A model generated the notes under the pieces. It did no database searches. It had not been told where the DNA came from and was given only the letters and a program-made list of their open reading frames with translations. Below, one piece after another: positions 1 through 8,646 of a stretch of DNA of 43,931 bases. Source of the stretch: Cytophagaceae bacterium (GTDB taxonomy: Bacteria; Bacteroidota; Bacteroidia; Cytophagales; Spirosomataceae); NCBI GenBank assembly GCA_027486845.1, contig JAIXOL010000005.1, forward strand, positions 1-43,931. Reading direction: 5' to 3'. Every line of letters begins with the position of its first letter. The first letter of the stretch is position 1. Position numbers and translations under genes: made by a program.

Positions 1-119
1 GCTGGTAAGTGATTTAAATTGTCGTTCGTTTTGGCGTGCTTTGGTGTATTGCATATCGTTTTTTTGCAAAGGTCGCACACACGCACGTTAAATTAATAAA
101 TTAGTGTTCAAAATATCTA

Positions 120-1409
120 ATGATTAAAAATATTTTTAAAAGCACTTTTTTTTCGTGGTTGACAATCTTTGTCTTCCATACGCAAATGCTTGCCCAGCAA
201 CAACCGAAACCTCGCATCATCGTTAGCACCGATATTGGTGGAACTGACCCCGACGATAACCAGTCAATGATTCACTTGATGATGTATTCTGACCTTTTTC
301 AGATTGAGGGCTTGATTTCTTCGCCATTCGGTAAAGGACGAAAAAAAGACCTTTTGAACATGATTGATTTATACGAAAAGGATTTCTCGAAGTTAAAAAA
401 GCAGAATCGTAAACTGTCAAGTCCTGACGCGTTGAGAGCAGTTTGCAAACAAGGTGAGTTAGACTCAGCACCTTATTCTGGTTTCAGAAAAAACACCGAA
501 GGCTCTGATTGGATAGTAAAATGTGCTAAAAAGAAGGCAAAACAACCACTTTGGGTGCTGGTTTGGGGAGGTTTGGAAGATTTAGCCCAGGCCTTACATG
601 ATTCCCCTGAAATAGAAAGTAAGATTAGAGTTTATTGGATTGGTGGCCCGAACAAAAAATGGAGTATTAATGCCTATTCATACATCGCAGAAAATCACCC
701 CAACCTCTGGATGATAGAATCAAACGCCACCTATCGGGGTTGGTTTATGGAAGATGAAAATGCACCAAAAAATATGAGTGGGTCGGGATTTTATGAGAAC
801 TTCATCAGAGGCCAAGGTGAAATGGGAGCCGATTTTGTTAATTATTACAAAGGACATATCAAAATGGGAGACACACCTTCATTGGCCTATTTGATGAAAG
901 GAAACAGCAACGACCCAACAGGCGAAAGTTGGGGAGGTACTTATAAGCCAATTGCCTATAGTTCAAGACATATTTTTGAAAGAAACACTACAAAATTAGA
1001 TAGTTTCCCAGCTTATGGAGTAGTTGAATGGCGATTTAAGGGTCAAAATCGCTCAATTCCTGCCGATTTAGCTTGTTTTACGCTTGAAATCCAAAAACAA
1101 GAATGGCCAGGTTTTTACCTCGGAAATGGAATGTATTGTGTTCGATATTCTTCAAAAAAACCAGAAATCAGTTCATATATTATTCATAGTAAAATCAAAG
1201 AATTGGATGGACAAAAAGGCGAATATTCCAGTACTGCTCCGTGGCCAGGAAAGCCGAACAAAGATGATTATAAATTGGGAAAAAATTGGTACGGTGACTT
1301 ACCCAATCCTGTATACTTTTTGGATGGACAACAAGGAGCAAAAACACTTTCTAAACATCGAAAAGCCTACCTTAGCGACTGGGCAAAACGCTGGGAATGG
1401 CTGAAATAA
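120..1409 (+). CDS. Secreted DUF1593 (Sde182-like, nucleoside-hydrolase-like) protein
   Basis: The 429-residue product starts with a signal peptide (about residues 1-25, ending LAQ). It then shows the DUF1593 N-terminal hallmark: [19 protein letters not shown] near residues 32-50, followed by QIEGLISSP. In this family the Asp-rich DxxxxxDD segment resembles the metal/ribose site of inosine-uridine nucleoside hydrolases. The reference protein, Sde182, was described as cellulose-binding. I infer an exported or periplasmic protein acting on a glycoside or nucleoside-like substrate; the substrate is unknown. Unlike the next gene it has no obvious Ig-like C-terminal domain. Its stop is 28 bases before the start of a second DUF1593 gene, so the two are probably co-transcribed. 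Confidence 0.85.
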   Translation: MIKNIFKSTFFSWLTIFVFHTQMLAQQQPKPRIIVSTDIGGTDPDDNQSMIHLMMYSDLFQIEGLISSPFGKGRKKDLLNMIDLYEKDFSKLKKQNRKLSSPDALRAVCKQGELDSAPYSGFRKNTEGSDWIVKCAKKKAKQPLWVLVWGGLEDLAQALHDSPEIESKIRVYWIGGPNKKWSINAYSYIAENHPNLWMIESNATYRGWFMEDENAPKNMSGSGFYENFIRGQGEMGADFVNYYKGHIKMGDTPSLAYLMKGNSNDPTGESWGGTYKPIAYSSRHIFERNTTKLDSFPAYGVVEWRFKGQNRSIPADLACFTLEIQKQEWPGFYLGNGMYCVRYSSKKPEISSYIIHSKIKELDGQKGEYSSTAPWPGKPNKDDYKLGKNWYGDLPNPVYFLDGQQGAKTLSKHRKAYLSDWAKRWEWLK

Positions 1410-1437
1410 TTTTAAAATTCAACCCTTATTTTTAACA

Positions 1438-2844
1438 ATGAAATTTTTTAAACTACTGATTATCCTACTTTTTTGTACAAAACTCTACGCCCAAAATACC
1501 AAGCCAAGAGTAATTGTATTGACAGACATCGAAAACGAACCCGACGATGCAATGTCAACGGTGCGTTTTCTTACTTACTCCAATCAGTTTGATATAGAAG
1601 GCTTAGTCGCTACAACTTCTGTTCATCAAAAAAACAAAGTGGCTTCGTGGCGACTTAAAGAAATTGTAGAAGCTTATGGAAAAGTGCAGCCGAATCTTTC
1701 ACTTCATGAAGAAGGTTATCCAACTGCCGAAAAACTCCTTTCGCTCATAAAAGATGGGCGACCAGATTATGGTATGCAGGCAGTAGGTAAAGGGATGGAT
1801 TCGGACGGGTCAGAATTGATAATAAAATCAGTGGACAAAGCCGATGCACGTCCCGTTTGGGTATTGATTTGGGGTGGCCCTAATTGCCTTGCACAAGCAC
1901 TCTGGAAAGTAAAAAACAGCCGAAATGCCAAAGCGGTTGAAAAGTTTGTGGCGAAACTGCGAGTTTACACCATTTCAGACCAAGACGATAGCGGCCCTTG
2001 GCTCAGAAAAACCTTTCCGAAGTTATTTTACATTGCCAGCCCTGGGTTTCATTCTTTGGGCGGTTATCATCATGCGATATGGTCGGGTATCAGTGGCGAT
2101 AAATTTCATGGGCGTTTTGCGGGTGGAAATTTTAAAATTGTTGATAATGATTGGCTCGATATTCAAATTCGTAGCAAAGGTCCTTTGGGGCAGCAATATC
2201 CTTTTGCCAAATTTTTGATGGAAGGCGACACGCCAAGTTTTTTGTATTTGATTGATAACGGTTTGGGAAACGCTGAAAATCCGAACTGGGGGAGTTGGGG
2301 TGGCAGATACGAGTTTTATCAACCTCGCAACGAAAAATGGTTTTTAGAACCTGAAACTCGTCCACTTTGGACTAATGCTGAAGATGAAGTTTTTGGAGTT
2401 GACAGTAGTTGGCACACCAGTAATAAAGCCACTATTTGGCGTTGGAGAGAGGCTTTTCAGAATGATTTTGTGGCAAGAATGGACTGGAGTATCAAGCCCT
2501 ATAAAGAAGCCAATCACCCACCAGTTATAAAAATTAGCAGTGAAAAATACATCAAAGCCAAAGTAGGTGATAAAATCAACCTAAGTGCCGAAGGCTCAAC
2601 CGATCCAGACGGAAATGCACTTTCATATCAATGGTTTTATTACCCTGAAGTGGGTACGTTCACCATCGGAACTGCCCGAACTGGTAATCCATTAAAAATT
2701 GAAGATGCCGACAAAGAAAAGGCTTGGTTTACCATACCCAAAAGTATTCGTTTAGGTACAATGCACATTATTTTGGCTGTTTCAGATAATGGAAGTCCTG
2801 CTCTAACACGTTATGAGAGGGTGATTGTGGAGGTTGAGCTTTGA
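1438..2844 (+). CDS. Secreted DUF1593 protein with Sde182 C-terminal Ig-like domain
   Basis: The 468-residue product has a short signal peptide (residues 1-18, ending LYAQ). The DUF1593 signature follows: [17 protein letters not shown] near residues 24-40 and [10 protein letters not shown] near 52-61. The last ~95 residues ([20 protein letters not shown] onward) match the Ig-like C-terminal domain typical of full-length Sde182-type proteins. It is a diverged paralogue of the preceding gene and probably its operon partner. The likely role is extracytoplasmic carbohydrate or nucleoside processing. No substrate can be read from the sequence. Confidence 0.88.
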   Translation: MKFFKLLIILLFCTKLYAQNTKPRVIVLTDIENEPDDAMSTVRFLTYSNQFDIEGLVATTSVHQKNKVASWRLKEIVEAYGKVQPNLSLHEEGYPTAEKLLSLIKDGRPDYGMQAVGKGMDSDGSELIIKSVDKADARPVWVLIWGGPNCLAQALWKVKNSRNAKAVEKFVAKLRVYTISDQDDSGPWLRKTFPKLFYIASPGFHSLGGYHHAIWSGISGDKFHGRFAGGNFKIVDNDWLDIQIRSKGPLGQQYPFAKFLMEGDTPSFLYLIDNGLGNAENPNWGSWGGRYEFYQPRNEKWFLEPETRPLWTNAEDEVFGVDSSWHTSNKATIWRWREAFQNDFVARMDWSIKPYKEANHPPVIKISSEKYIKAKVGDKINLSAEGSTDPDGNALSYQWFYYPEVGTFTIGTARTGNPLKIEDADKEKAWFTIPKSIRLGTMHIILAVSDNGSPALTRYERVIVEVEL

Positions 2845-3240
2845 TACTTTTAATTTAAAGAAAACCTTTGTTAAAAAAATAAATTAAAACAGGAAAATAA
2901 CAAAAGTTTTAGAAAATCTAAATATCTTTTCCCAAATCTAAACCAGAAAAAGTTAGATTGTTTTTATGCAAATTTGGTGTAAATCTGAATTTTAGATAAA
3001 ACTCTTTATTAATTTTTTTGGTAAGTTAAGTTCTAAAACTAATTATCGACATTACCTGGTTAATATTACCAATAGTTCCTTAATTAGAATGTATGATTTG
3101 CCCTTAGCCAATTTCCAAAAATGTTTCATTTCTAACTTTCGGATTGGGCTTACATTGGTCTTTTCTTGTGGCCATTTAAGTAATTAGATGATTGTTAGCG
3201 TGAGGAAAAGACCACTTGTTCCTAATCGTTAAATTATTTT
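2845..3240. other. AT-rich noncoding spacer between convergent genes
   Basis: No coding frame is recognisable. The only structure seen is a 10-bp inverted repeat, TGGTCTTTTC at 3156-3165 and GAAAAGACCA at 3205-3214, with 39 bases between the arms. It could be weak 3'-end structure for the DUF1593 pair. Confidence 0.4.
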
Positions 3241-3245
3241 TTAAG

Positions 3246-3287
3246 GAAGCCTTCGCTCAAAGGGGGAACACCCAGTTCGAAGGCTTC
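3246..3287. terminator. Hairpin between convergent genes
   Basis: Perfect 10-bp inverted repeat GAAGCCTTCG (3246-3255) / CGAAGGCTTC (3278-3287) with T-rich flanks, placed just beyond the stop of the minus-strand GMC gene. The position fits a terminator for that gene, although the 22-base loop is large. Confidence 0.6.
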
Positions 3288-3300
3288 TTTCGGCATAATA

Positions 3301-5016
3301 CTACAAATTCTTCTTCTTCAACTCACTAATCGCAAAGTTGGCCGCACGAGCGGTTAATGCCATAAATGTAAGCGAAGGATTTTGATTTCCCACGGAAGTC
3401 ATGCATGCACCATCGGTCACGAAAACGTTCTTGCAATCGTGTAGCTGATTCCACTTATTCAACAATGAAGTTTTTGGGTCTTTTCCCATTCTTACACCAC
3501 CCATTTCATGAATGTCAAGCCCAGGGTTTTGATTGCTATCAAACATATTGACGTTTTTACAGCCTGCTTTTTCGAGCATTTCTGATGCTTGCACATGAAA
3601 ATCTTTCATCATTTTCATATCATTCTGGTCATACCCAATCGAAGTTATCAGCTGCGGAATTCCCCATGAATCGGTTTTGTCTTTACTTAATCTAACATGA
3701 TTTTCTTTTTTTGGAATTGTTTCACCTTGCATCTGAATATAAACGCCCCAAGAGTCACCTGGTTGAGTAAGACTTTCCTTCAAATCTACCCCAAAAGCTT
3801 CGGGTTGTGAGCCTCTTTGCCAAGAACCACGTCCCGCTGAAAACGCCACCATATAGCCACGCTGAAAATCGGTTTCTTGTTTCTCAACATTTCTAAACGA
3901 GGCCATAAAAGCCGATGTTGGACGGCGACCGTAATAATATTGGTCGGTGTACCCCTCAAAAGTTGCTCTACCTTGGCCACGATACTGATGAAATGCGATA
4001 TATTGCCCTAAAACGCCACTGTCATTACCCAAACCATTCGGGAAACGATTTGACTTAGAATTCAATAAAATCAAATTGGTATTGAGAGCGGCGGCATTGA
4101 CAAATATGATACGAGCCTTGTATTCAATAATTTCTTTAGTATTTGTATCAATCACTCGCACGCCCGTTGTTCTGCTGAGTTTTTCATCATAAATTATCGA
4201 ATGCACAACTGAGTTTGGTCGAATAGTAAGTTTGCCAGTTTTTGCAGCCCAAGGCAGGGTAGAGGAATTGGAACTAAAATATCCTCCAAATGGGCAACCA
4301 CGCTCGCACAAACTACGAGCTTGGCATTGCCCACGTCCTTGTTGATTGTGAATTTCGTTGGGTTTTGTCAAATGGGCACATCGCCCGATAATCACTTGGC
4401 GGTCTTGATAGTTTTTCTTCACCGCCGACTGAATGTGTTTTTCAACACAATTCAATTCCCAAGGAGGTAAAAACTCACCATCAGGTAGGTTTTTAATATT
4501 GTCTTTATTACCCGAAATTCCTGCAAAATGCTCCACGTGGCTGTACCAAGGAGCAATATCTTTATATCTTATTGGCCAATCTACCGCAAAACCATCACGA
4601 GCTGGAGCTTCAAATTCGTATTCACTCCAGCGTTGGGTTTGTCTTGCCCAAAGTAAAGATTTTCCTCCAACTTGGTAGCCACGAATCCAGTCATAAGGTT
4701 TTTCTTGAATGTAAGGGTGCTGTTCGTCTTTAACAAAAAAGTGCTGCGTCGCTTCGGAGTAAGCATAGCAACGATTAACGATGGGGTTTTTCTGCAAATC
4801 CTCTTTTGTATCTCGAAGTCGATGCCTGAATTCCCAAATATTAGTCATCGAAGTTGGATAGTCTTTTACGTGTTCTACCATTCCACCACGCTCCAAAACG
4901 AGAGTTTTTAGCCCTTTTTCGCATAATTCTTTAGAGGCCCAGCCACCGCTTATGCCTGAGCCGATTACGATTGCATCATAAGTAATGCTTTTGTCGGCGT
5001 CAATGTTGAAATTCAT
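3301..5016 (-). CDS. GMC family oxidoreductase
   Basis: A 571-residue flavoprotein. The N-terminal Rossmann motif is DAIVIGSGISGGWASKELC (about residues 14-32), and ERGG follows at the end of the second strand. The C-terminal GMC part contains DIHEMGGVRMG and NQNPSLTFMALTARAA, the variant typical of the gluconate 2-dehydrogenase / sugar-oxidising branch. The expected reaction is FAD-dependent oxidation of an alcohol, probably of a sugar. No signal peptide is seen. Members of this branch in Bacteroidota often sit next to a 'gluconate 2-dehydrogenase subunit 3' gene; none is present here. A TAATTTTG -7 element at 5040-5047 on the minus strand places the transcription start about 18 bases before the ATG, which supports this start. 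Confidence 0.9.
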   Translation of the reverse strand: MNFNIDADKSITYDAIVIGSGISGGWASKELCEKGLKTLVLERGGMVEHVKDYPTSMTNIWEFRHRLRDTKEDLQKNPIVNRCYAYSEATQHFFVKDEQHPYIQEKPYDWIRGYQVGGKSLLWARQTQRWSEYEFEAPARDGFAVDWPIRYKDIAPWYSHVEHFAGISGNKDNIKNLPDGEFLPPWELNCVEKHIQSAVKKNYQDRQVIIGRCAHLTKPNEIHNQQGRGQCQARSLCERGCPFGGYFSSNSSTLPWAAKTGKLTIRPNSVVHSIIYDEKLSRTTGVRVIDTNTKEIIEYKARIIFVNAAALNTNLILLNSKSNRFPNGLGNDSGVLGQYIAFHQYRGQGRATFEGYTDQYYYGRRPTSAFMASFRNVEKQETDFQRGYMVAFSAGRGSWQRGSQPEAFGVDLKESLTQPGDSWGVYIQMQGETIPKKENHVRLSKDKTDSWGIPQLITSIGYDQNDMKMMKDFHVQASEMLEKAGCKNVNMFDSNQNPGLDIHEMGGVRMGKDPKTSLLNKWNQLHDCKNVFVTDGACMTSVGNQNPSLTFMALTARAANFAISELKKKNL

Positions 5017-5039
5017 AGTTTTGTTTGTCGAATAAATAA

Positions 5040-5047
5040 CAAAATTA
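5040..5047 (-). promoter_or_regulatory. -7 promoter element of the GMC gene
   Basis: TAATTTTG on the minus strand matches the Bacteroidota TAnnTTTG consensus, with a TTG about 19 bases further upstream. The ATG at 5016 follows a short leader. Confidence 0.55.
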
Positions 5048-5418
5048 TGAGAATTCCGGACAAGAACAAGTGTAAAATGTTTGTTTAAAACTAAACATTT
5101 CCCTTTCGTAAAGTTTCTGAACCATTTATCATTTATTCACATACCATTCAACTGAAACGCCTTTATTTCGAGCGATTTCATGTTTTTTTGGATAAAATAA
5201 TTTGATTGTTCTGTTTTATCTATTTATCGAAACATAAGACATAATGAAAAAAGTAAAATTTAATGATAATATCGTCATATTTTCTTCAATAAGTGAGTTT
5301 TATTTCCCAATAATTTAGAAAGGTTTTTCCATAAAATTTGTTTTTGAAGGAATATCAACAATGAGTAGAAATATAAAGTAAGTGCGGGAAAATACTTATG
5401 ACAGGCTTTTAAATTGGC
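5048..5418. other. Divergent noncoding spacer
   Basis: AT-rich spacer between the GMC gene (minus) and an outer-membrane protein gene (plus). I see no coding frame or strong repeat beyond the promoter elements listed separately. Confidence 0.4.
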
Positions 5419-5426
5419 TATATTTG
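5419..5426 (+). promoter_or_regulatory. -7 promoter element of the outer-membrane barrel gene
   Basis: TATATTTG matches TAnnTTTG and lies about 53 bases before the ATG at 5479, giving a leader of about 45 bases. Confidence 0.5.
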
Positions 5427-5478
5427 AGAACCTACTAATAAATAACACAAACTAATGAATAAACAATAAACCAAATTT

Positions 5479-7923
5479 ATGATTAAAAGCTATTATAATA
5501 TAATTTTACTTTTAATGACTACACAACTAGTTTATAGTCAGTCAATGAAAAAAGTGAATGGTCGAGTGCAGAATGAAAAAAAAGAACCAATTGTCGGAGC
5601 AACGGTCATTCTTTCTAAAGCTAAAACCAATAACCTTATCAAGTCGACTTTTACTGATGCTGAAGGTAAATTTGAGTTCGAGAAATTAATAGGAGATACC
5701 TGTAAAGTCACTGTTTCGTATATTGGTTTTCAGCAATACGTAAATGAAAAAGTTATTTTATCAGGCACTAATTATAGTCATGATTTAGGAGTTATTTTAC
5801 TTACCGTAATTACTAAGAATTTACAAGAAGTGACCGTAAAAGCTCAGAAATCGTTCGTGGAAAAAAAGATTGACCGAGTCGTAATAAATCCCGATGCTTT
5901 AATTGGTAATGCTGGTTCAACTTCACTTGAAATCTTAGAAAAAGCTCCAGGTGTGCAGGTTGATGTGAATGGTTTGATTACGCTCAAAGGTAAGTCGGGC
6001 GTTGTAGTTTTTATTGACGATAAACCCACTTATCTGGCAACAGCCGATTTGGCTGGATATTTGCGTTCGTTGCCCGCAGGCTCGGTTGAAAGCATCGAAA
6101 TCATGACGAATCCACCTGCCAAGTACGATGCCGCAGGAAATGCAGGTGTCATAAACATCAAGCTAAAAAAGAACCAAGTGAAAGGTTTAAATGGAGGAAT
6201 TAATTTGGGCTATGGACAAGGCCGTTACGCTCGAACCAATAACAGTGTCAATTTCAATTACCGCATTAATAAGCTCAATTTCTTTACAAATGCTAGCGTC
6301 AATCAAAACAATACTTATCAAGATTTGACCATCAATCGCCTTTATTTTACGCCCGAAGGTGCTTATTCTTCAGCTTTTAGTCAAAATTCTTATATTAAAC
6401 GCCAATTGGGTAGTAATAACCTTAAACTAGGTCTTGATTATTATGCATCGAAAAAATCAACTTTGGGAATTGTGCTTAATGGTTTTTATAATCCAACCTT
6501 TGTTCCTACTAATAACAAAGCTCAGATTTTGAACCAAAACGACCAAGTTGTGAGCATCATTGAAGCAAGTAGTCCCAACGATAGAAAATGGAAAAATGGA
6601 AGTGTAAATTTAAACTACGCCTTTAAAATTGACTCTTCGGGCAAGGAATTGACCACTAATTTTGATGTGATTCAATATAGCTCAAGCCAAGACCAACAAC
6701 TCATAAATACCATTTTTACGCCTGAAAGAGTTTTGTTTGGACAAACAGTTTTAGGCTCATCACTTCCTGCCGAAATCAATATCAAAACGGCCAAAATTGA
6801 TTACGTAAATCCGTTAAAAGGTGGAGCAAAATTTGAAACTGGATTAAAGACAAGTTTTATCAAGACAGATAATACCGCCGATTTTTTTGATGTAATAAAT
6901 AGTCAAGAAATTCCAAATTATGAGTTTTCTAATCGTTTCAAATACAATGAAAATATCAATGCAGCTTACGTGAATTACTCAAAAAATTGGAAAAGATTAT
7001 CGTTGCAAGCAGGTTTACGTTACGAAAATACTAGTATCAAAGGTAATCAGTTAGGCAATAAAATCACCAAAGATTCAACTTTTACGAGGACTTATAATAG
7101 TTTGTTCCCAACGTTTTATTTGCAATATCAACTAGATAGCATACAAACGCATCAACTTGGGTTTTCAGCTGGACGTAGAATCGACCGCCCAAATTATCAA
7201 GACCTTAACCCATTTACTTATCCGCTCGATAGATATACTTATTACGGGGGAAATCCATTTTTACAACCGACTTATTCGTATAATTTGGAGGTTTCGCATA
7301 CTTACAAAAATTTCCTGACAACCTCGTTGGAATATAGTATTTCTAAAAATCTTATTTTTGAAACCAATGAGCAACGTGGTACGATTTATTACAGTCGTCC
7401 AGGGAATTTTGGAGAATTTACTTCTTATGGTATTTCAGTAAACGGCAATTTTACTATTAATAAATGGTGGACACTCCAACTTTATACCGAACTAAAAAAT
7501 CAAGGTTATTATACCAAAGTTTACGGCCAAATCCTTGATGAAAGCAGATTTTATTGGTACGTTGGTCCAACCAATCAATTCAAAATCAATAAAAAGTTAT
7601 CGGCCGAATTAGCAGGAAATTACCAAACGAGAGTGTTAGCAGGGCAGTTTTTGACTATCCCAGTTTGGTCGATGCGAGCAGGGATTTCGCAGAAAATCTT
7701 GAAAGACAAAGGCACATTTCGTTTGAATGTTTCTGATATTTTCTACACCAATCAACCTGGTGGAGACATCAGAAATATTACTAATGCCAAAGCCAATTGG
7801 CTAAGTTATCTAGATAGCCGAGTCGTGACGTTCTCATTTGCTTACCGATTCAGCAAAGGTAAAACCCTTAATGCACGCCAATCGGGTGGCTCAGAAAGTG
7901 AGAAAAGTCGGGTGAAGTTATAA
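5479..7923 (+). CDS. Outer-membrane beta-barrel protein (TonB-receptor-like, OMP_b-brl_3)
   Basis: An 814-residue protein with a signal peptide (residues 1-20, ending VYSQ). Next is a carboxypeptidase-regulatory-like domain (VNGRVQNEKKEPIVGATVIL, about 25-110). A plug-like segment follows (about 115-230), including LEILEKAPGVQVD and PPAKYDAAGNAGVINIKLKK. The rest is a long beta-barrel with many aromatic, alternating strands. It resembles the OMP_b-brl_3 group related to TonB-dependent receptors, but no SusD partner gene is adjacent. The likely role is import or surface handling of an unknown substrate in the outer membrane. A hairpin follows the stop. Confidence 0.88.
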   Translation: MIKSYYNIILLLMTTQLVYSQSMKKVNGRVQNEKKEPIVGATVILSKAKTNNLIKSTFTDAEGKFEFEKLIGDTCKVTVSYIGFQQYVNEKVILSGTNYSHDLGVILLTVITKNLQEVTVKAQKSFVEKKIDRVVINPDALIGNAGSTSLEILEKAPGVQVDVNGLITLKGKSGVVVFIDDKPTYLATADLAGYLRSLPAGSVESIEIMTNPPAKYDAAGNAGVINIKLKKNQVKGLNGGINLGYGQGRYARTNNSVNFNYRINKLNFFTNASVNQNNTYQDLTINRLYFTPEGAYSSAFSQNSYIKRQLGSNNLKLGLDYYASKKSTLGIVLNGFYNPTFVPTNNKAQILNQNDQVVSIIEASSPNDRKWKNGSVNLNYAFKIDSSGKELTTNFDVIQYSSSQDQQLINTIFTPERVLFGQTVLGSSLPAEINIKTAKIDYVNPLKGGAKFETGLKTSFIKTDNTADFFDVINSQEIPNYEFSNRFKYNENINAAYVNYSKNWKRLSLQAGLRYENTSIKGNQLGNKITKDSTFTRTYNSLFPTFYLQYQLDSIQTHQLGFSAGRRIDRPNYQDLNPFTYPLDRYTYYGGNPFLQPTYSYNLEVSHTYKNFLTTSLEYSISKNLIFETNEQRGTIYYSRPGNFGEFTSYGISVNGNFTINKWWTLQLYTELKNQGYYTKVYGQILDESRFYWYVGPTNQFKINKKLSAELAGNYQTRVLAGQFLTIPVWSMRAGISQKILKDKGTFRLNVSDIFYTNQPGGDIRNITNAKANWLSYLDSRVVTFSFAYRFSKGKTLNARQSGGSESEKSRVKL

Positions 7924-7950
7924 AAGATTGCAAATAAAGGCTAATATAAA

Positions 7951-7990
7951 AGCGGTTGTAATTTGAATCATTATTCAAAATACAATCGCT
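7951..7990. terminator. Bidirectional hairpin terminator
   Basis: An imperfect 18-bp stem (AGCGGTTGTAATTTGAAT / ATTCAAAATACAATCGCT, with one mismatch and one G-T pair) is followed by TTAATTTTT. It sits between the stop of the barrel gene and the 3' end of the convergent Uma2 gene. Confidence 0.7.
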
Positions 7991-8010
7991 TAATTTTTGG
8001 CAAATATTTT

Positions 8011-8502
8011 CTACTCAAATACTTTATTTAAATCAATTTCAATATTTAAGGTTTTATCTTTTAGAATTTCGTCTTCGTGATAAAACTCATAATGAGTAGG
8101 AGTGTCATAAACTAAAATTGCTTGTAAAGTAGGAATCACAATCCAACAAGATTTTACTCCAAATTCAAAATATGGTTCGAGTTTTTCAACCATTTCCTTA
8201 GTACTTTGTGAAGCCGACTGTATTTCTATCACAAGCAAAGGTGCATCTTCACGCCTTGATGGGTCATTTTTGAAGTCAAGTGCTTGTTGAGGATAAACAA
8301 TCAAATCGGGTGTGCTGCCCATTGGTTGAGTGTTTAAAGTTACTTCACTAGCTATTCTGTAATTATTTCTGTAATTCAACTTTTATTCAAATCCTAAATT
8401 GGCTTGAATAGCACCATGAAGAAGTGTAGGCATAGGTTTTCCTCGTCCTTTTTCATAATCAGAAATTTTCTTTTCTTCTTCTATTTCGACTAATAATTCC
8501 AT
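8011..8502 (-). pseudogene. Uma2-family nuclease interrupted by an in-frame stop
   Basis: The frame from the ATG at 8502 reads 39 residues (MELLVEIEEEKKISDYEKGR..., ending NLGFE), then TAA at 8385-8383. It continues in the same frame to 8011 with clear Uma2/DUF820 sequence: TPDLIVYP, LLVIEIQSAS and YFEFGVKSCWIV. These correspond to the PD-(D/E)xK core: the PD, the acidic residue before the strand, and the GV..cW segment. The two halves fit one 163-residue protein, slightly shorter than the usual ~190. One codon change would restore it. A 122-residue remainder could start at a TTG (8379), but it would lack the N-terminal helix. It is therefore probably a recently inactivated gene. Uma2 genes are highly multicopy in this group and their function is not established. 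Confidence 0.75.
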
Positions 8503-8603
8503 GATTATTTAGTTTTTTTTCAAATATAGACGAAAAAAATAAATCATAAACAAAAAATCTTTTTTACTTTTTTTAAATTCTGACAAAATCCCCTTTTTTC
8601 TCC

Positions 8604-8611
8604 TAATTTTG
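8604..8611 (+). promoter_or_regulatory. -7 promoter element of mutS
   Basis: TAATTTTG fits TAnnTTTG and lies 35 bases upstream of the GTG start at 8647. Confidence 0.45.
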
Positions 8612-8646
8612 AGCTAAAATTAACATTCATTTTAGCATCTAGAAAA

